The notes: a model not told the origin generated them from the letters alone. A stretch of 64,000 bases of DNA from Rhodocyclaceae bacterium (GCA_019455325.1 JACFMQ010000005.1:207017-271016), one strand, 5' to 3'. Numbered from the stretch's first letter, positions 37,790-47,328 are shown. Translations and numbers: made by a program.

Positions 37790-38482
37790 ATGAATCCCGC
37801 CCGCATCGCCCAGACCGCACTCTATCAGGAAGTCGCCGAACGCCTGCGCCAGCGCATCTTTTCGCACGAGCTGCCGCCCGGCACCTGGATCGACGAGCAG
37901 GCGCTGGCCGTCGACTACGGCATCAGCCGCACGCCGCTGCGCGAGGCGCTGAAGGTGCTGGCCGCGGAAGGGCTGGTGACGCTGAAGCCGCGCCGTGGCT
38001 GCTACGTCACCGAAATCTCCGAGCGCGACCTCGACGAAATCTTCCCGCTGATGGCCATGCTCGAAGGCCGCTCCGCGTTCGAGGCGACGCAGAAGGCGAA
38101 GGCCGAGGACGTGGTCCGGCTCGAAGGCATCCACGCGCTGCTCGAACGATACGCCGCGGTCGGCGACAAGGAACGCTTCTTCGACGCCAACCAGGAATTC
38201 CACCGCATCGTGCAGGAGCTGGCCGACAACCGCTGGCTGCTGCAGGTGATCCAGGACCTGCGCAAGGTGCTGAAGCTCACCCGCCTGCATTCGCTGTCGC
38301 TCGAAGGCCGCCTGCAGCAGTCGCTGGAGGAGCACCGGGCGATCATGGCCGGCTTCAAGGCGCGCGACGCCGCCCGCGCCGAGAAGGCGATGCACGACCA
38401 CCTGCTCTCCGGGCGCGAGGCGCTGGCGCGCATCTACGCCAGGGAGGCCGCGGAAGGCGCCAGGAGCGCCAAGGCCGCCTGA
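37790..38482 (+). CDS. GntR family (FadR/FCD subfamily) transcriptional regulator
   Basis: A 230-residue regulator with an N-terminal winged helix (about 10-75: LPPGTWIDEQALAVDYGISRTPLREALKVLAAEGLV) and a C-terminal all-helical FCD ligand domain containing the metal-site residues (DANQEFHRIV, EEHRAIMAGFKARD, HDHLLSG). FCD regulators respond to acids or acyl-CoAs. Its position, divergent from mcm and upstream of ech and mcd, suggests that it senses a propionate or malonate pathway intermediate (inference). A TATAAT at 37778 right before the ATG could give a second, nearly leaderless start. Confidence 0.88.
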   Translation: MNPARIAQTALYQEVAERLRQRIFSHELPPGTWIDEQALAVDYGISRTPLREALKVLAAEGLVTLKPRRGCYVTEISERDLDEIFPLMAMLEGRSAFEATQKAKAEDVVRLEGIHALLERYAAVGDKERFFDANQEFHRIVQELADNRWLLQVIQDLRKVLKLTRLHSLSLEGRLQQSLEEHRAIMAGFKARDAARAEKAMHDHLLSGREALARIYAREAAEGARSAKAA

Positions 38483-38498
38483 GCCCGCTGCCCGCGCC

Positions 38499-39278
38499 AT
38501 GCCCGGCAGCATCCTGTCTTCCATCGACGGCGGCGTCGCCACCGTCCGCATCGCCAACCCCGGCAAGCTCAACGCCGTCGACCTCGGCATGTGGCGGCAA
38601 CTGGCGGCGACCCTGGCCGAGCTGTCGGCCGACGACGCGCTGCGCTGCGTGGTTCTGCGCGGCGACGGCGTGGACGCCTTCGCCGCCGGCGGCGACCTCG
38701 AAGAATTCCTGACCGCGCGCGCCACCGTCGACCAGGCCATGCACTACCACGGCTGCGTCGGCGAGGCGCTCGCCGCCATCGCCGACTGCCCGCACCCGAC
38801 CGTGGCCATGATCCAGGGCCCGTGCATCGGCGGCGGGCTGGAGATCGCCGGCCAGTGCGATCTGCGCCTCGCCGGCGAATCGGCGAAGTTCGGCGCGCCG
38901 ATCAACCGCGCGGGTTTCTCGATGTACCCCGGCGAGATGGCCGGCCTGCTGCGCCTCGTCGGGCCCGCGGTGCTGCTCGAAATCCTGCTCGAAGGACGCA
39001 TCCTGCCGGCGGCCGAGGCGCTGCAGAAAGGGCTGGTCGGCCGCGTCGTGCCTGACGAACGGCTGGCCGACGAGGTCGCCGCCGCCGTCCGCCGCATTTG
39101 CGACGGCGCGCCGCTGGTCGCGCGCTGGCACAAGCAGTGGGTGCGCCGGCTGCAGCGCGAGGCGCCGCTTTCCGAGGCCGAACTGCGCGATTCGTTTGCC
39201 TTCCTCGACACCGAGGACTACAAGGAAGGCCTCGCCGCCTTCCTGGAAAAACGCAAACCCGTGTTCAAGGGGCGCTGA
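38499..39278 (+). CDS. enoyl-CoA hydratase/isomerase family protein
   Basis: A 259-residue crotonase-fold protein. The CoA/oxyanion-hole regions DDALRCVVLRGDGVDAFAAGGDL and MIQGPCIGGGLEIAGQCDLRLAGE are conserved. The first glutamate equivalent is present (GGGLE); the second region reads GFSMYPGEMAGLLRLVG, not the PGxGG form of a standard hydratase, so the reaction may differ. Crotonase relatives include methylmalonyl-CoA decarboxylases, which would fit the neighbourhood, but this is unproven. It lies 16 bases after GntR and 41 before the malonyl-CoA decarboxylase gene. Confidence 0.82.
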   Translation: MPGSILSSIDGGVATVRIANPGKLNAVDLGMWRQLAATLAELSADDALRCVVLRGDGVDAFAAGGDLEEFLTARATVDQAMHYHGCVGEALAAIADCPHPTVAMIQGPCIGGGLEIAGQCDLRLAGESAKFGAPINRAGFSMYPGEMAGLLRLVGPAVLLEILLEGRILPAAEALQKGLVGRVVPDERLADEVAAAVRRICDGAPLVARWHKQWVRRLQREAPLSEAELRDSFAFLDTEDYKEGLAAFLEKRKPVFKGR

Positions 39279-39319
39279 CGCCGCCCGCCGGCCGTGCCCC
39301 TCGCCCAGGAGACCCGCCC

Positions 39320-40645
39320 ATGCCGGAATCGAACCTCGTCCGCCGCGGCCTGCAGCGCCTGCGTTCCGCCATCGCGGCGCCGCCGCCGGGGCTGCCGCCG
39401 CACCGCCGCAGCCAGGTGCGCCGGCAGTTGCAGGAATGCGCCGAAGGGCTTGGCGGCGAAGTGTCGACGCGCCAGCGCGCGGCGCGCCTCGCCGAAACCT
39501 ACCTCGGCCTCGACGACGCCGGCCGGCGCGAGTTCCTGCGCCTGATCGCCATCGAGTTCGGCCCGGACCCAGCGGCGGTGGCCGCGGCGCACGCCGCCTA
39601 CCAGGCCGCCGTCGGCAGCGACGCGCAGTGGGACGCCGAGGCCGGCCTGCGTCGCGCCGTGCGCTCGGCGCGCATCCGCATCCTCACGCAGTTCAACGCC
39701 ATCCCGCAGGGCGTCAAGTTTCTCGTCGACCTGCGCGCCGATCTGCTGCGCCATCTCGACGCTGATCCGCAGCTTGCCGCGCTCGACCGCGAGCTGGAGG
39801 CGCGCCTCGGCGCCTGGTTCGACGTCGGCTTCCTCGAACTGCAGCGCATCACCTGGAACTCGCCGGCGGCGCTGCTGGAAAAGCTGATCCAGTACGAGGC
39901 GGTGCACGAGATCCGCTCCTGGGACGACCTCAAGAACCGCCTCGACGCCGACCGCCGCCTCTACGCCTTCTTCCACCCGCGCATGCCGCTCGAACCGCTG
40001 ATCTTCGTCGAGGTCGCGCTCACCGACCACCTCGCCGACGACGTGCAGGAACTGCTCGACGTGAACGCCCCGGTGTTCGACGCCGAGCGCGCCGACACGG
40101 CGATCTTCTACTCGATCTCGAACACGCAGGACGGCCTGCGCGGCGTTTCCTTCGGCAACTTCCTGCTCAAACGCGTCGTCGACGATCTCAAGCGCGACTT
40201 CCCGCGGCTGAAGACCTTCGCCACGCTCTCCCCGATGCCGGGGCTGGCGTCGTGGGTGCGCAGGCACCCGGAGGCGCTCGCCGAGGCCGGCGTCGCGCTC
40301 GACGCCGAGGCGCTGGCCGGCGGCGAGTGGCGCGCCGACAAGGCGCTGCTGCGCGCGCTGCGCGACAAGCTGCCGCGGCTGGCGGCGCGCTACCTGCTGG
40401 AAGCGCGCCGCAACGACAAGCCGTGGGATCCGGTGTCGCGCTTCCACCTCGGCAACGGCGCCCGCGTCGAGCAGATCGACTGGCTCGCCGACGACAGCGA
40501 GAAAGGGCTGCGCCAGTCCTTCGGGATGATGGTGAACTACCTCTACGATCCGGACGAGATCGAGGCCAACGTCGAAGCCTTCGCGCGCGCGACGCGCATC
40601 GCCGCGTCGGCGACGGTGCGCCGCCTGGGGCGGCGCACGCCCTGA
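39320..40645 (+). CDS. malonyl-CoA decarboxylase
   Basis: A 441-residue protein of the malonyl-CoA decarboxylase family, which makes acetyl-CoA and CO2 from malonyl-CoA. The N-terminal part is a helical bundle. The catalytic GNAT-like domain includes AIFYSISNTQDGLRGVSFGNFLLK (catalytic serine region) and SRFHLGNGA (catalytic histidine region), and the C-terminal MMVNYLYD block. The AGGAGA site supports the ATG at 39320. Together with GntR and the crotonase it forms a three-gene operon facing away from mcm. Confidence 0.92.
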   Translation: MPESNLVRRGLQRLRSAIAAPPPGLPPHRRSQVRRQLQECAEGLGGEVSTRQRAARLAETYLGLDDAGRREFLRLIAIEFGPDPAAVAAAHAAYQAAVGSDAQWDAEAGLRRAVRSARIRILTQFNAIPQGVKFLVDLRADLLRHLDADPQLAALDRELEARLGAWFDVGFLELQRITWNSPAALLEKLIQYEAVHEIRSWDDLKNRLDADRRLYAFFHPRMPLEPLIFVEVALTDHLADDVQELLDVNAPVFDAERADTAIFYSISNTQDGLRGVSFGNFLLKRVVDDLKRDFPRLKTFATLSPMPGLASWVRRHPEALAEAGVALDAEALAGGEWRADKALLRALRDKLPRLAARYLLEARRNDKPWDPVSRFHLGNGARVEQIDWLADDSEKGLRQSFGMMVNYLYDPDEIEANVEAFARATRIAASATVRRLGRRTP

Positions 40646-40646
40646 A

Positions 40647-41443
40647 TCAGCCGAACACGCCCCACAGCATCTTCGCCACCAGCAGCATGAGCACGCCGGC
40701 GAAGACGCGTTTGAGCGTCGCCACCGGTAGCCGGTGCGCGAGCCGGGCGCCGAACGGCGCCGTCGCCATGCTGACGACGACGACCAGCACCAGCGCCGGC
40801 AGGTAGACGAAGCCGAACGAGGCCGGCGGCAGGTTGGGGTGGCCCCAGCCGTTGATCAGGTAGCCGGCGGTGCCGGCGAGCGCGATCGGCAGGCCGATCG
40901 CCGCCGAGGTGCCGATGGCGTGCCGCGCCTTGACGTTGCACCAGGTCATGAACGGCACCGACAGCGTGCCGCCGCCGATCGCCACCAGTGCCGAGACGCC
41001 GCCGATGCCGACGCCGACGGCGCTCATGCCGAGCGTTCCCGGCAGCTCGCGGTGCGGCTTCGGCTTGATGTCGAGCAGCATCTGCACGGCCACGTAGGAC
41101 ATGAAGACGGCGAAGAACAGCGTCAGCGCCATCGTCGGCGCGCGCGCCGCGAGGAAGGTGGCGCCGAAGGTGCCGAGCAGGATGCCCGGCGTGATGCCGC
41201 GCACCACGTTCCAGAGCACGGCGCCGTGCGCGTGGTGCGCGCGCAGCGAGGAGATCGACGTGAACACGATCGCCGCCATCGAGGTGCCGAGCGCGAGGTG
41301 CACGACCTCGCTCCGGGCGAAACCCTCGGCGAGGAAGATCGTCGTCAGGATCGGCACCATGATGCCGCCGCCGCCGAGGCCGAGCAGCCCGGCCATGAAG
41401 CCGGCGAAGGCGCCGAGCAGCAGGTAGGCCCACCACAGCTCGC

Positions 41444-41447
<4 letters not shown>
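40647..41447 (-). CDS. TauE/SafE family permease
   Basis: A 266-residue membrane protein with about eight hydrophobic segments. The GLLGLGGGGIMVPIL motif and the second repeat GVSALVAIGGGTLSVPFM are typical of TauE/SafE (DUF81) proteins, which export sulfite, sulfoacetate or related anions. The substrate is unknown. The gene starts inside the end of the EVE gene (4-base overlap) and is convergent with the malonyl-CoA decarboxylase gene, with one base between stops. Confidence 0.88.
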
Positions 41448-41896
<449 letters not shown>

Positions 41897-41914
41897 CGCC
41901 TCTCCGAAATGAAA

Positions 41915-41939
41915 ACAGCGCGGAAATCTTCCGCGCTGT
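41915..41939 (-). terminator. terminator downstream of 6S RNA
   Basis: An 11-bp perfect stem (acagcgcggaa / ttccgcgctgt) with a 3-base loop is followed on the minus strand by TTTTC. It lies between the 3' end of ssrS and the EVE gene start. Confidence 0.8.
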
Positions 41940-41944
41940 CTTGG

Positions 41945-42127
41945 GTATGGACCCCCGCCTGTGCCGTTCGGCCGGCATCCTGAACCTGGGTTCAGAGTGG
42001 CTGCTTTCCTTCCGCATCAGGCACACCCGACGAAGGGCGCGCACAACAGCGGTTTCGTGGTTCGCAACCGATGCCAATCAGCATTGGTTCAAGGAATGTA
42101 TGGCCTTGGCGAACACCGCAGGGGACG
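41945..42127 (-). ncRNA. ssrS: 6S RNA
   Basis: About 183 bases on the minus strand between zapA and the EVE gene, the classical 6S location. The 5' strand (CCCCTGCGGTGTTCG) pairs with the 3' strand (CGAACGGCACAGGCGGGG) to form the closing stem. Typical 6S segments are present, including TTCGCCAAGGCC and CCTTGAACC. 6S RNA mimics an open promoter and binds the sigma-70 holoenzyme in stationary phase. The exact ends are estimated from the stem. Confidence 0.85.
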
Positions 42128-42154
42128 CTCTGCGGAGGCTGGCGACCAAGAACC

Positions 42155-42496
42155 CTAGGGCTCCTGGAACAGCTTTTCCTGCGGTGCGAGCACCACGTCG
42201 AGCTGTGCCTCCATGTCGGCGATTCTACGCCTCGCGGCCGCGAAATCAAGGCCGCCGACCGGCTCGCCGCCCTTCGCCCGCGCGCTCAGGAATTCGTGCG
42301 CGATGTTCAGCGCGGCCATCACCGCGATGCGCTCGGCGACGTTGCTTTTCGTGCGGTCGGAGATCTCGTGCATCTTCTCGTCGACGTAGGAGACGGCGGC
42401 CTGCAGGGCCTCGCGTTCCTCGGGCGGACAGGCCACCCGGTACTCCTTGCCGAGCAGCGTGATGTCGAGATGGCTGGGGGCGTTCTGGTCGGCCAT
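42155..42496 (-). CDS. zapA: cell division protein ZapA
   Basis: A 113-residue FtsZ-associated protein. The N-terminal strand-helix domain (LDITLLGKEYRVACPPEEREALQAAVSYVDEKM) is followed by the coiled coil (VAERIAVMAALNIAHEFL). It cross-links FtsZ filaments. It lies 8 bases after a ZapB-like coiled-coil gene and immediately upstream of ssrS; the 6S RNA promoter must overlap its 3' end. Confidence 0.94.
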   Translation of the reverse strand: MADQNAPSHLDITLLGKEYRVACPPEEREALQAAVSYVDEKMHEISDRTKSNVAERIAVMAALNIAHEFLSARAKGGEPVGGLDFAAARRRIADMEAQLDVVLAPQEKLFQEP

Positions 42497-42504
42497 GCGC
42501 GCGT

Positions 42505-42705
42505 TCAGTCTTTCGCTTCGGGGAGCTGCCCGGCCAGGGATTCGAGGCGCTCGCGCGCGCCGTTCATGCGTTCGACCAGCTGCCGCTTTTCGGCTTCCAG
42601 CGCGGCGAGGCGCTGCTGCAGGTCGCGGTTCTCGCTGCGCAGCGTGCGGCACAGGTCCGTCACCTGGGCGATCTTGCCTTCGAGCGCGGTCAGTTCGTTG
42701 ATCAT
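42505..42705 (-). CDS. small coiled-coil protein, ZapB-like
   Basis: A 66-residue protein that is almost wholly a heptad coiled coil (MINELTALEGKIAQVTDLCR, then leucine-spaced heptads). Proteins of this kind precede zapA in many beta- and gammaproteobacteria and are classed as ZapB-like. The start at 42705 is preferred; an upstream in-frame ATG at 42732 adds nine residues. Confidence 0.75.
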   Translation of the reverse strand: MINELTALEGKIAQVTDLCRTLRSENRDLQQRLAALEAEKRQLVERMNGARERLESLAGQLPEAKD

Positions 42706-42798
42706 GGCGGCAACTATAGGAGTAGAAATCAAGACGAGTCAAGGAGTAAGGATGTGTTTTGAATGTGATTTGTGGCGACGGCGCCCGGCGCATTCTCT

Positions 42799-42827
42799 TT
42801 TATCCATACCGGGGCGCACGGTATAAT
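42799..42827 (+). promoter_or_regulatory. promoter of the corrinoid operon
   Basis: A perfect TATAAT (42822-42827) lies about 40 bases before the riboswitch, with a weak TTTATC 17 bases upstream as -35. Confidence 0.55.
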
Positions 42828-42865
42828 CCGCGACCCGCCGATCACGGGCTGTTTTCGTGACCGGC

Positions 42866-43075
42866 GGACCGTGCAAGGTGCCGCAGCGCAGATTTCTCTG
42901 CCGCGGTGAAACGGGAAAGCGGTGCGCGTCCGGCCTCCACCGGTACGCAATGCCGCTGCTGCCCCCGCAACGGTAAGCGAGTGAAGTCGCGCCACACAGC
43001 CACTGGGCGAAAGCCTGGGAAGGCGGCGCGTCGCAGCCTCGCGAGCCCGGAGACCGGCCTTCGCACGACCATCAG
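42866..43075 (+). promoter_or_regulatory. cobalamin (AdoCbl) riboswitch
   Basis: The leader before btuB carries the hallmark elements in order: GTGCAAGGTGCCG of P3, the GAAACGGGAAAGC region, the B12 box core GCCGCTGCTGCCCCCGCAAC with GGTAAGCGAG, then CACTGGGCGAAAGCCTGGGA with AGGCGG, and the closing CCCGGAGACCGGCC. Cobalamin binding would lower expression of the downstream uptake and salvage genes. The B12 box matches the class strongly; the ends are approximate. Confidence 0.92.
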
Positions 43076-43218
43076 CGGACGTGTCGCGGGGAGGCGGCAA
43101 CAGCGCGCGGGCCATCGGCCGCACGTGCATTCGGACAGAAAAGAACTCCCCCGATGCGTTCATTCGCCAGCCTGCCGGTTTTGCGGGGACGCAAGCCGGG
43201 ATTGGGGGAGTACGTCAT

Positions 43219-45141
43219 ATGCACAATCAGTTTCGCCGGGCCGGACTCGTCTCCGCCCTCCTTCTTGCCCTGCCCTCGCATGCGACCGAGATCGCGCTCG
43301 CGACCACCGTCGTCACCGCGACGCGCACGCCGACCCAGAGCAGCGACCTGCTGTCCGACGTGACCATCGTCGACCGCGAGCAGATCGACCGCCTCGGCGC
43401 CGACACCCTGTCCGACCTGCTCGGCCGCCTGCCCGGCGTGCAGGTGGCCGGCAACGGCGGCCGCGGCGCCACCGGCTCGCTGTCCCTGCGCGGCACGAAC
43501 ACCAATCACACGCTGGTGCTGGTCGACGGCCTGCGCCTGTCGTCGGCGACCACCGGCGCCACCGCCATCGAGAGTCTGCCGCTCGACCAGATCGAGCGCA
43601 TCGAGATCCTGCGCGGACCGGCCAGCTCGCTCTACGGCAGCGACGCCGTCGGCGGCGTCATCCAGATCTTCACGCGCGCCGGCGACGGGGCGCCGGCGCC
43701 GCGCGCGAGCTTCGGCGCCGGCACCTATCGCACGCGCCAGGGCAGCGTCGGCTACGGCGGCCAGGTCGGCGACACCCGCTTCGACCTGCAGGCCGGCTGG
43801 GAGGAAAGCGACAGCTTCAGCTCGATCCGTGCGCCCAAGGGCGGCCTCTACGACATGTACAACCCGGACGACGACGACTACCGCAACGGCAACGTCGCCG
43901 CGCGCTTCAGCCACCGCCTGAACGAAGACCTCAGCTTCGGCGGCGAACTGCTGCACGTGGATGCGAAGAAGCGTTTCGACAGCACCAACTGCGACGACTT
44001 CGGCTTCGTCTGCACGGCGGACTTCGACAACCGCCAGCGGCAGCGCCTCACGGCCTACGCCGCGCACGTCGACTATCGTGTCTCGTCGTTCTGGAAGACC
44101 TCGCTGCGCCTCGGCCAGAGCCAGGACAGGATGAGCACCTGGCGCCACGATCCGAGCGCGGCCGTCTACGAGGTCCGCCAGCGCTACGACACCACGCAGG
44201 ACCAGTTGACCTGGCAGAACGATTTCGTCTTCTCGCCGGCGCACCGCCTGACGGCCGCCGCCGAGTGGCGCCGCGTGCGCGTCGACTCGACGCAGGTCTT
44301 CGTCCACGACGCGCAGACCACGCGCTCGCTGATGCTCGGCTACCAGGGGCGCTACGGCAATCATTCGCTGCAGGCCAGCGCGCGCACCGACGACATCGAG
44401 CGGATGGGCAGCCACGAGACCGGCTCGCTGGCCTACGGCTACCACCTCGACGACGCCTGGACGCTGCGCGCCGGGGTCGGCACTGCCTTCCATGCGCCGA
44501 CCTTCAACGACCTCTACTGGCCGCTCGACCTGGTCAACTTCTACCAGGGCAACCCGAACCTGAAGCCGGAGCGCGCGCGCAACCGCGAGCTGGGTGTCGG
44601 CTACGAGCGCGGCGGCACCCGCGCCGGACTCAGCTTCTTCCACAACCGTCTCCGCGATCTGCTCGACTACGTGCCGGGCTCGGCGCCGACCTGGATCGGC
44701 ACCTACGGCAACGTCCACAGCGCGACGCTCAAGGGTGCCTCCTTCCACTTCGCGCACCGCGCCGGGGTCTGGGAGTACCGGGCGGCGCTCGACTGGCTGA
44801 GCGCGAAGGACGACGCCTCCGGCAACACCCTGCAGCGCCGGGCGCCGCGCACCGGCACGCTGGAACTGCGCCGCCGCTTCGACGCCGCCGAAGTCGGCGT
44901 GCAATTGCAGGGCGTCAGCCAGCGTTACAACGACCGCAACAACACGCAGACGCTGGCCGGCTACGGCCTGCTCAACGTCGACGCCGCCTACCGGCTGGAC
45001 CGCGACTGGACGCTGTTCGCGCGGCTGAACAACGCGCTCGACAAGGAATACACCGTGGTCCGCAGCACCATGGGGCCGTTCAACGACTACGCCACCGCCG
45101 AGCGCAACCTGTTCGTCGGCGTGCGCTACGCACCGCGCTAG
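43219..45141 (+). CDS. btuB: TonB-dependent vitamin B12 receptor BtuB
   Basis: A 640-residue outer-membrane receptor. A signal peptide (to about SHA23) is followed by the TonB box TTVVTATR, the plug domain (LSDLLGRLPGVQV, LRGTNTNHTLVLVDG, EILRGPASSLYGSDAVGGVI) and a 22-strand barrel ending in the aromatic C-terminal segment. The GGGGGAG site fits the ATG at 43219. The riboswitch directly upstream identifies the ligand as cobalamin or a cobamide. Confidence 0.93.
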   Translation: MHNQFRRAGLVSALLLALPSHATEIALATTVVTATRTPTQSSDLLSDVTIVDREQIDRLGADTLSDLLGRLPGVQVAGNGGRGATGSLSLRGTNTNHTLVLVDGLRLSSATTGATAIESLPLDQIERIEILRGPASSLYGSDAVGGVIQIFTRAGDGAPAPRASFGAGTYRTRQGSVGYGGQVGDTRFDLQAGWEESDSFSSIRAPKGGLYDMYNPDDDDYRNGNVAARFSHRLNEDLSFGGELLHVDAKKRFDSTNCDDFGFVCTADFDNRQRQRLTAYAAHVDYRVSSFWKTSLRLGQSQDRMSTWRHDPSAAVYEVRQRYDTTQDQLTWQNDFVFSPAHRLTAAAEWRRVRVDSTQVFVHDAQTTRSLMLGYQGRYGNHSLQASARTDDIERMGSHETGSLAYGYHLDDAWTLRAGVGTAFHAPTFNDLYWPLDLVNFYQGNPNLKPERARNRELGVGYERGGTRAGLSFFHNRLRDLLDYVPGSAPTWIGTYGNVHSATLKGASFHFAHRAGVWEYRAALDWLSAKDDASGNTLQRRAPRTGTLELRRRFDAAEVGVQLQGVSQRYNDRNNTQTLAGYGLLNVDAAYRLDRDWTLFARLNNALDKEYTVVRSTMGPFNDYATAERNLFVGVRYAPR

Positions 45142-45150
45142 GAGACGGCG

Positions 45151-47328
45151 ATGAACGCGAACAAGACACACGCCCTGCACTCCTCGCTGCTCGCCGCGCT
45201 CCTCGCCTGGGCGCCGGCCCCGTTCGCCGAGGAGGCGCTCGCCCCGGTGCTGGTCACCGCCACGCGCAACCCGACGCCGCTGGAGAACGCGCCCGGCCAG
45301 GTCGAGGTCGTCACCGCCGCCGACATCGAAAAGCGCAACGTGCACCGCGTCAGCGATGCGTTGAACGAACTGCCCGGCGTCTTCATCCAGACCGGCCGCG
45401 GCATGGCGCAGCACGTGCAGAGTCTGGCGCTGCGCGGCATCCCCGACGAGAAGCGCACGCTCATGCTGCTCGACGGCGTGCCGCTCAACGACGGCTACAC
45501 CGGCGGCCTGCCGTTCGGCGGCCTGTCGGTCGTCAATCTCGAACGCGCCGAGGTGCTCTACGGTCCGATGTCCTCGCTCTACGGCGGCAACGCCATGGGC
45601 GGCGTCGTCGCCTTCACGACGCGCATGCCGAAGGAAGCCGAGTTCCGCCTGCGCACCGGCTTCGGCGATCCCTTCCAGTCCGGCAAGGGGCCGGAGAAGG
45701 TGCGCCGGACCAGCGTCTCGATCGGCAACCGCTTCGCCAACGACCTCGCCGTGCTGTTCGGCGGCTCGTGGGCGTCCACCGACGGCTACCGCACCGAGTG
45801 GGTGACCAGCACGACGGCGCCGGCCGCCGGCCTGACGGGCGGGTCGGTCGTGCCGCAGCGCACCGGCGCGCCGACCTGGCTGATCGGCGACAAGGGGCGC
45901 ACCGAGTGGGACGAGCACAACTACTTCCTGAAGCTCGAACAGCGCCTCGGCAACGGTTCCCGCTGGCGCTTCGGCTGGCAGCAGCAGGCCTACAGCTACG
46001 GCCAGGACGATCCGCGGACCTATCTGCGCACGGCCGCCGGCGCGCCGACCTACAGCACCTACACGCAGTCGCTGTTCATCAACGGCGACGCCGAATACCG
46101 CCGCGACCTGTTCAACGTCGGCTACGAGACCGCGCTGGCGGACGGCCTGCTCACCGTGAACGCCGGCTACAGTCGCGTCGCCGTGAACACCTACGTGACG
46201 CCGACCGGCAACGTCGTCGGTGGCGGCGGCCGCGTCAACGACAGCCCGACGCGCTCGCGCTTCCTCGACGCCTACTGGAACCGGGCCTTCGGCGCGCACG
46301 CGCTGACCACCGGCGTCGCCTGGCGGCAGGACCGGGCGACGAACAACGAGCACACGCTCGCCGACTGGACCGACGACGGCTCGAAGAGCGCCCTCTATGC
46401 GACCGCCGAAGGGGAGACGACGACCGTCGGTATCTATGTCCAGGACGACTGGCAACTGCGCCCCGACCTCATCGCCCACCTCGGCCTGCGCTACGACCAC
46501 TGGGAGAACAGCGACGGCAGCATCCGCACGCCGGGCTGGCCGGCGGCCAGCCGCATCACCCGCGACTACCCGTCGCGCAGCGAGTCGGCGCTGAGTCCGA
46601 AGCTGGCGCTGGTCTGGCAGGCGCAGCCCGGCCTCGCGCTGCGCACCTCGCTCGGTTCCGCGTTCCGCGCGCCGACGGTGTATGAGCTCTATCGCAGCAC
46701 GCGCATCGGCACCACGACCTACCGCGCCAACCCGGATCTCGATCCGGAAACCGTGGCAACCTGGGACGTCGGCGTCGACCTGAAGCCCTGGCAGGGCGGC
46801 GAACTGAAGGCGACGCTGTTCCTCAACCGCATGCGCGACCTGATCTACGTGCAGGGGAGCGGCGCCGTGCGCGACCGCGTGAACGTCGAGCGCGCCGAAA
46901 GCCGCGGCCTCACGCTCGGCCTCGCGCAGCGGATCGGCAGCGGCAGCCGCCTGTTCGCCAACGCCACGTTCGCCGATTCCGAGGTGAAGAAGCACTCCCT
47001 GTCGCCGGCCATCGAGGGCAAGCGCCTGACCAACCTGCCCAGGGTGCAGGCCACCGTCGGCGGCGAGACGCGGATCGGCGCGTGGACGTTCGCCGCCTCC
47101 GGCCGCTACGCGAGCAAGCAGTACTCGACCGACGACAACAGCGACAGGGCGAGCCACGCCTACTCCGGCTACGACGCCTATTTCGTCGCCGACGCCAAGC
47201 TCGGCTACCGCTTCGACAAGCACGTCGCCGTCGCGCTGTCCGTCGACAATCTGTTCGACCGCGAGTATTTCTCGTATTACCCTGCACCCCGCCGCACCTG
47301 GTTCGCCGAACTGCAGCTCGACTACTGA
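45151..47328 (+). CDS. second TonB-dependent receptor, corrinoid-regulated
   Basis: A 725-residue TonB receptor 9 bases after btuB. The signal peptide ends near FAEEA; the TonB box is VLVTATRNP and the plug contains LPGVFIQTGRGMAQ and VLYGPMSSLYGGNAMGGVV. The barrel ends with a C-terminal Tyr (LQLDY). It is longer than BtuB by about 85 residues and only distantly similar. Its position under the B12 riboswitch suggests a different cobamide, a corrinoid precursor or cobalt complex as ligand (inference); iron-siderophore uptake is the alternative. Confidence 0.88.
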   Translation: MNANKTHALHSSLLAALLAWAPAPFAEEALAPVLVTATRNPTPLENAPGQVEVVTAADIEKRNVHRVSDALNELPGVFIQTGRGMAQHVQSLALRGIPDEKRTLMLLDGVPLNDGYTGGLPFGGLSVVNLERAEVLYGPMSSLYGGNAMGGVVAFTTRMPKEAEFRLRTGFGDPFQSGKGPEKVRRTSVSIGNRFANDLAVLFGGSWASTDGYRTEWVTSTTAPAAGLTGGSVVPQRTGAPTWLIGDKGRTEWDEHNYFLKLEQRLGNGSRWRFGWQQQAYSYGQDDPRTYLRTAAGAPTYSTYTQSLFINGDAEYRRDLFNVGYETALADGLLTVNAGYSRVAVNTYVTPTGNVVGGGGRVNDSPTRSRFLDAYWNRAFGAHALTTGVAWRQDRATNNEHTLADWTDDGSKSALYATAEGETTTVGIYVQDDWQLRPDLIAHLGLRYDHWENSDGSIRTPGWPAASRITRDYPSRSESALSPKLALVWQAQPGLALRTSLGSAFRAPTVYELYRSTRIGTTTYRANPDLDPETVATWDVGVDLKPWQGGELKATLFLNRMRDLIYVQGSGAVRDRVNVERAESRGLTLGLAQRIGSGSRLFANATFADSEVKKHSLSPAIEGKRLTNLPRVQATVGGETRIGAWTFAASGRYASKQYSTDDNSDRASHAYSGYDAYFVADAKLGYRFDKHVAVALSVDNLFDREYFSYYPAPRRTWFAELQLDY

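Noticed and set aside
41941-42462. Plus-strand open frame across the 6S RNA region
   Set aside because: It overlaps the 6S stem-loop and the antisense of zapA, and its product is Arg-rich low complexity.
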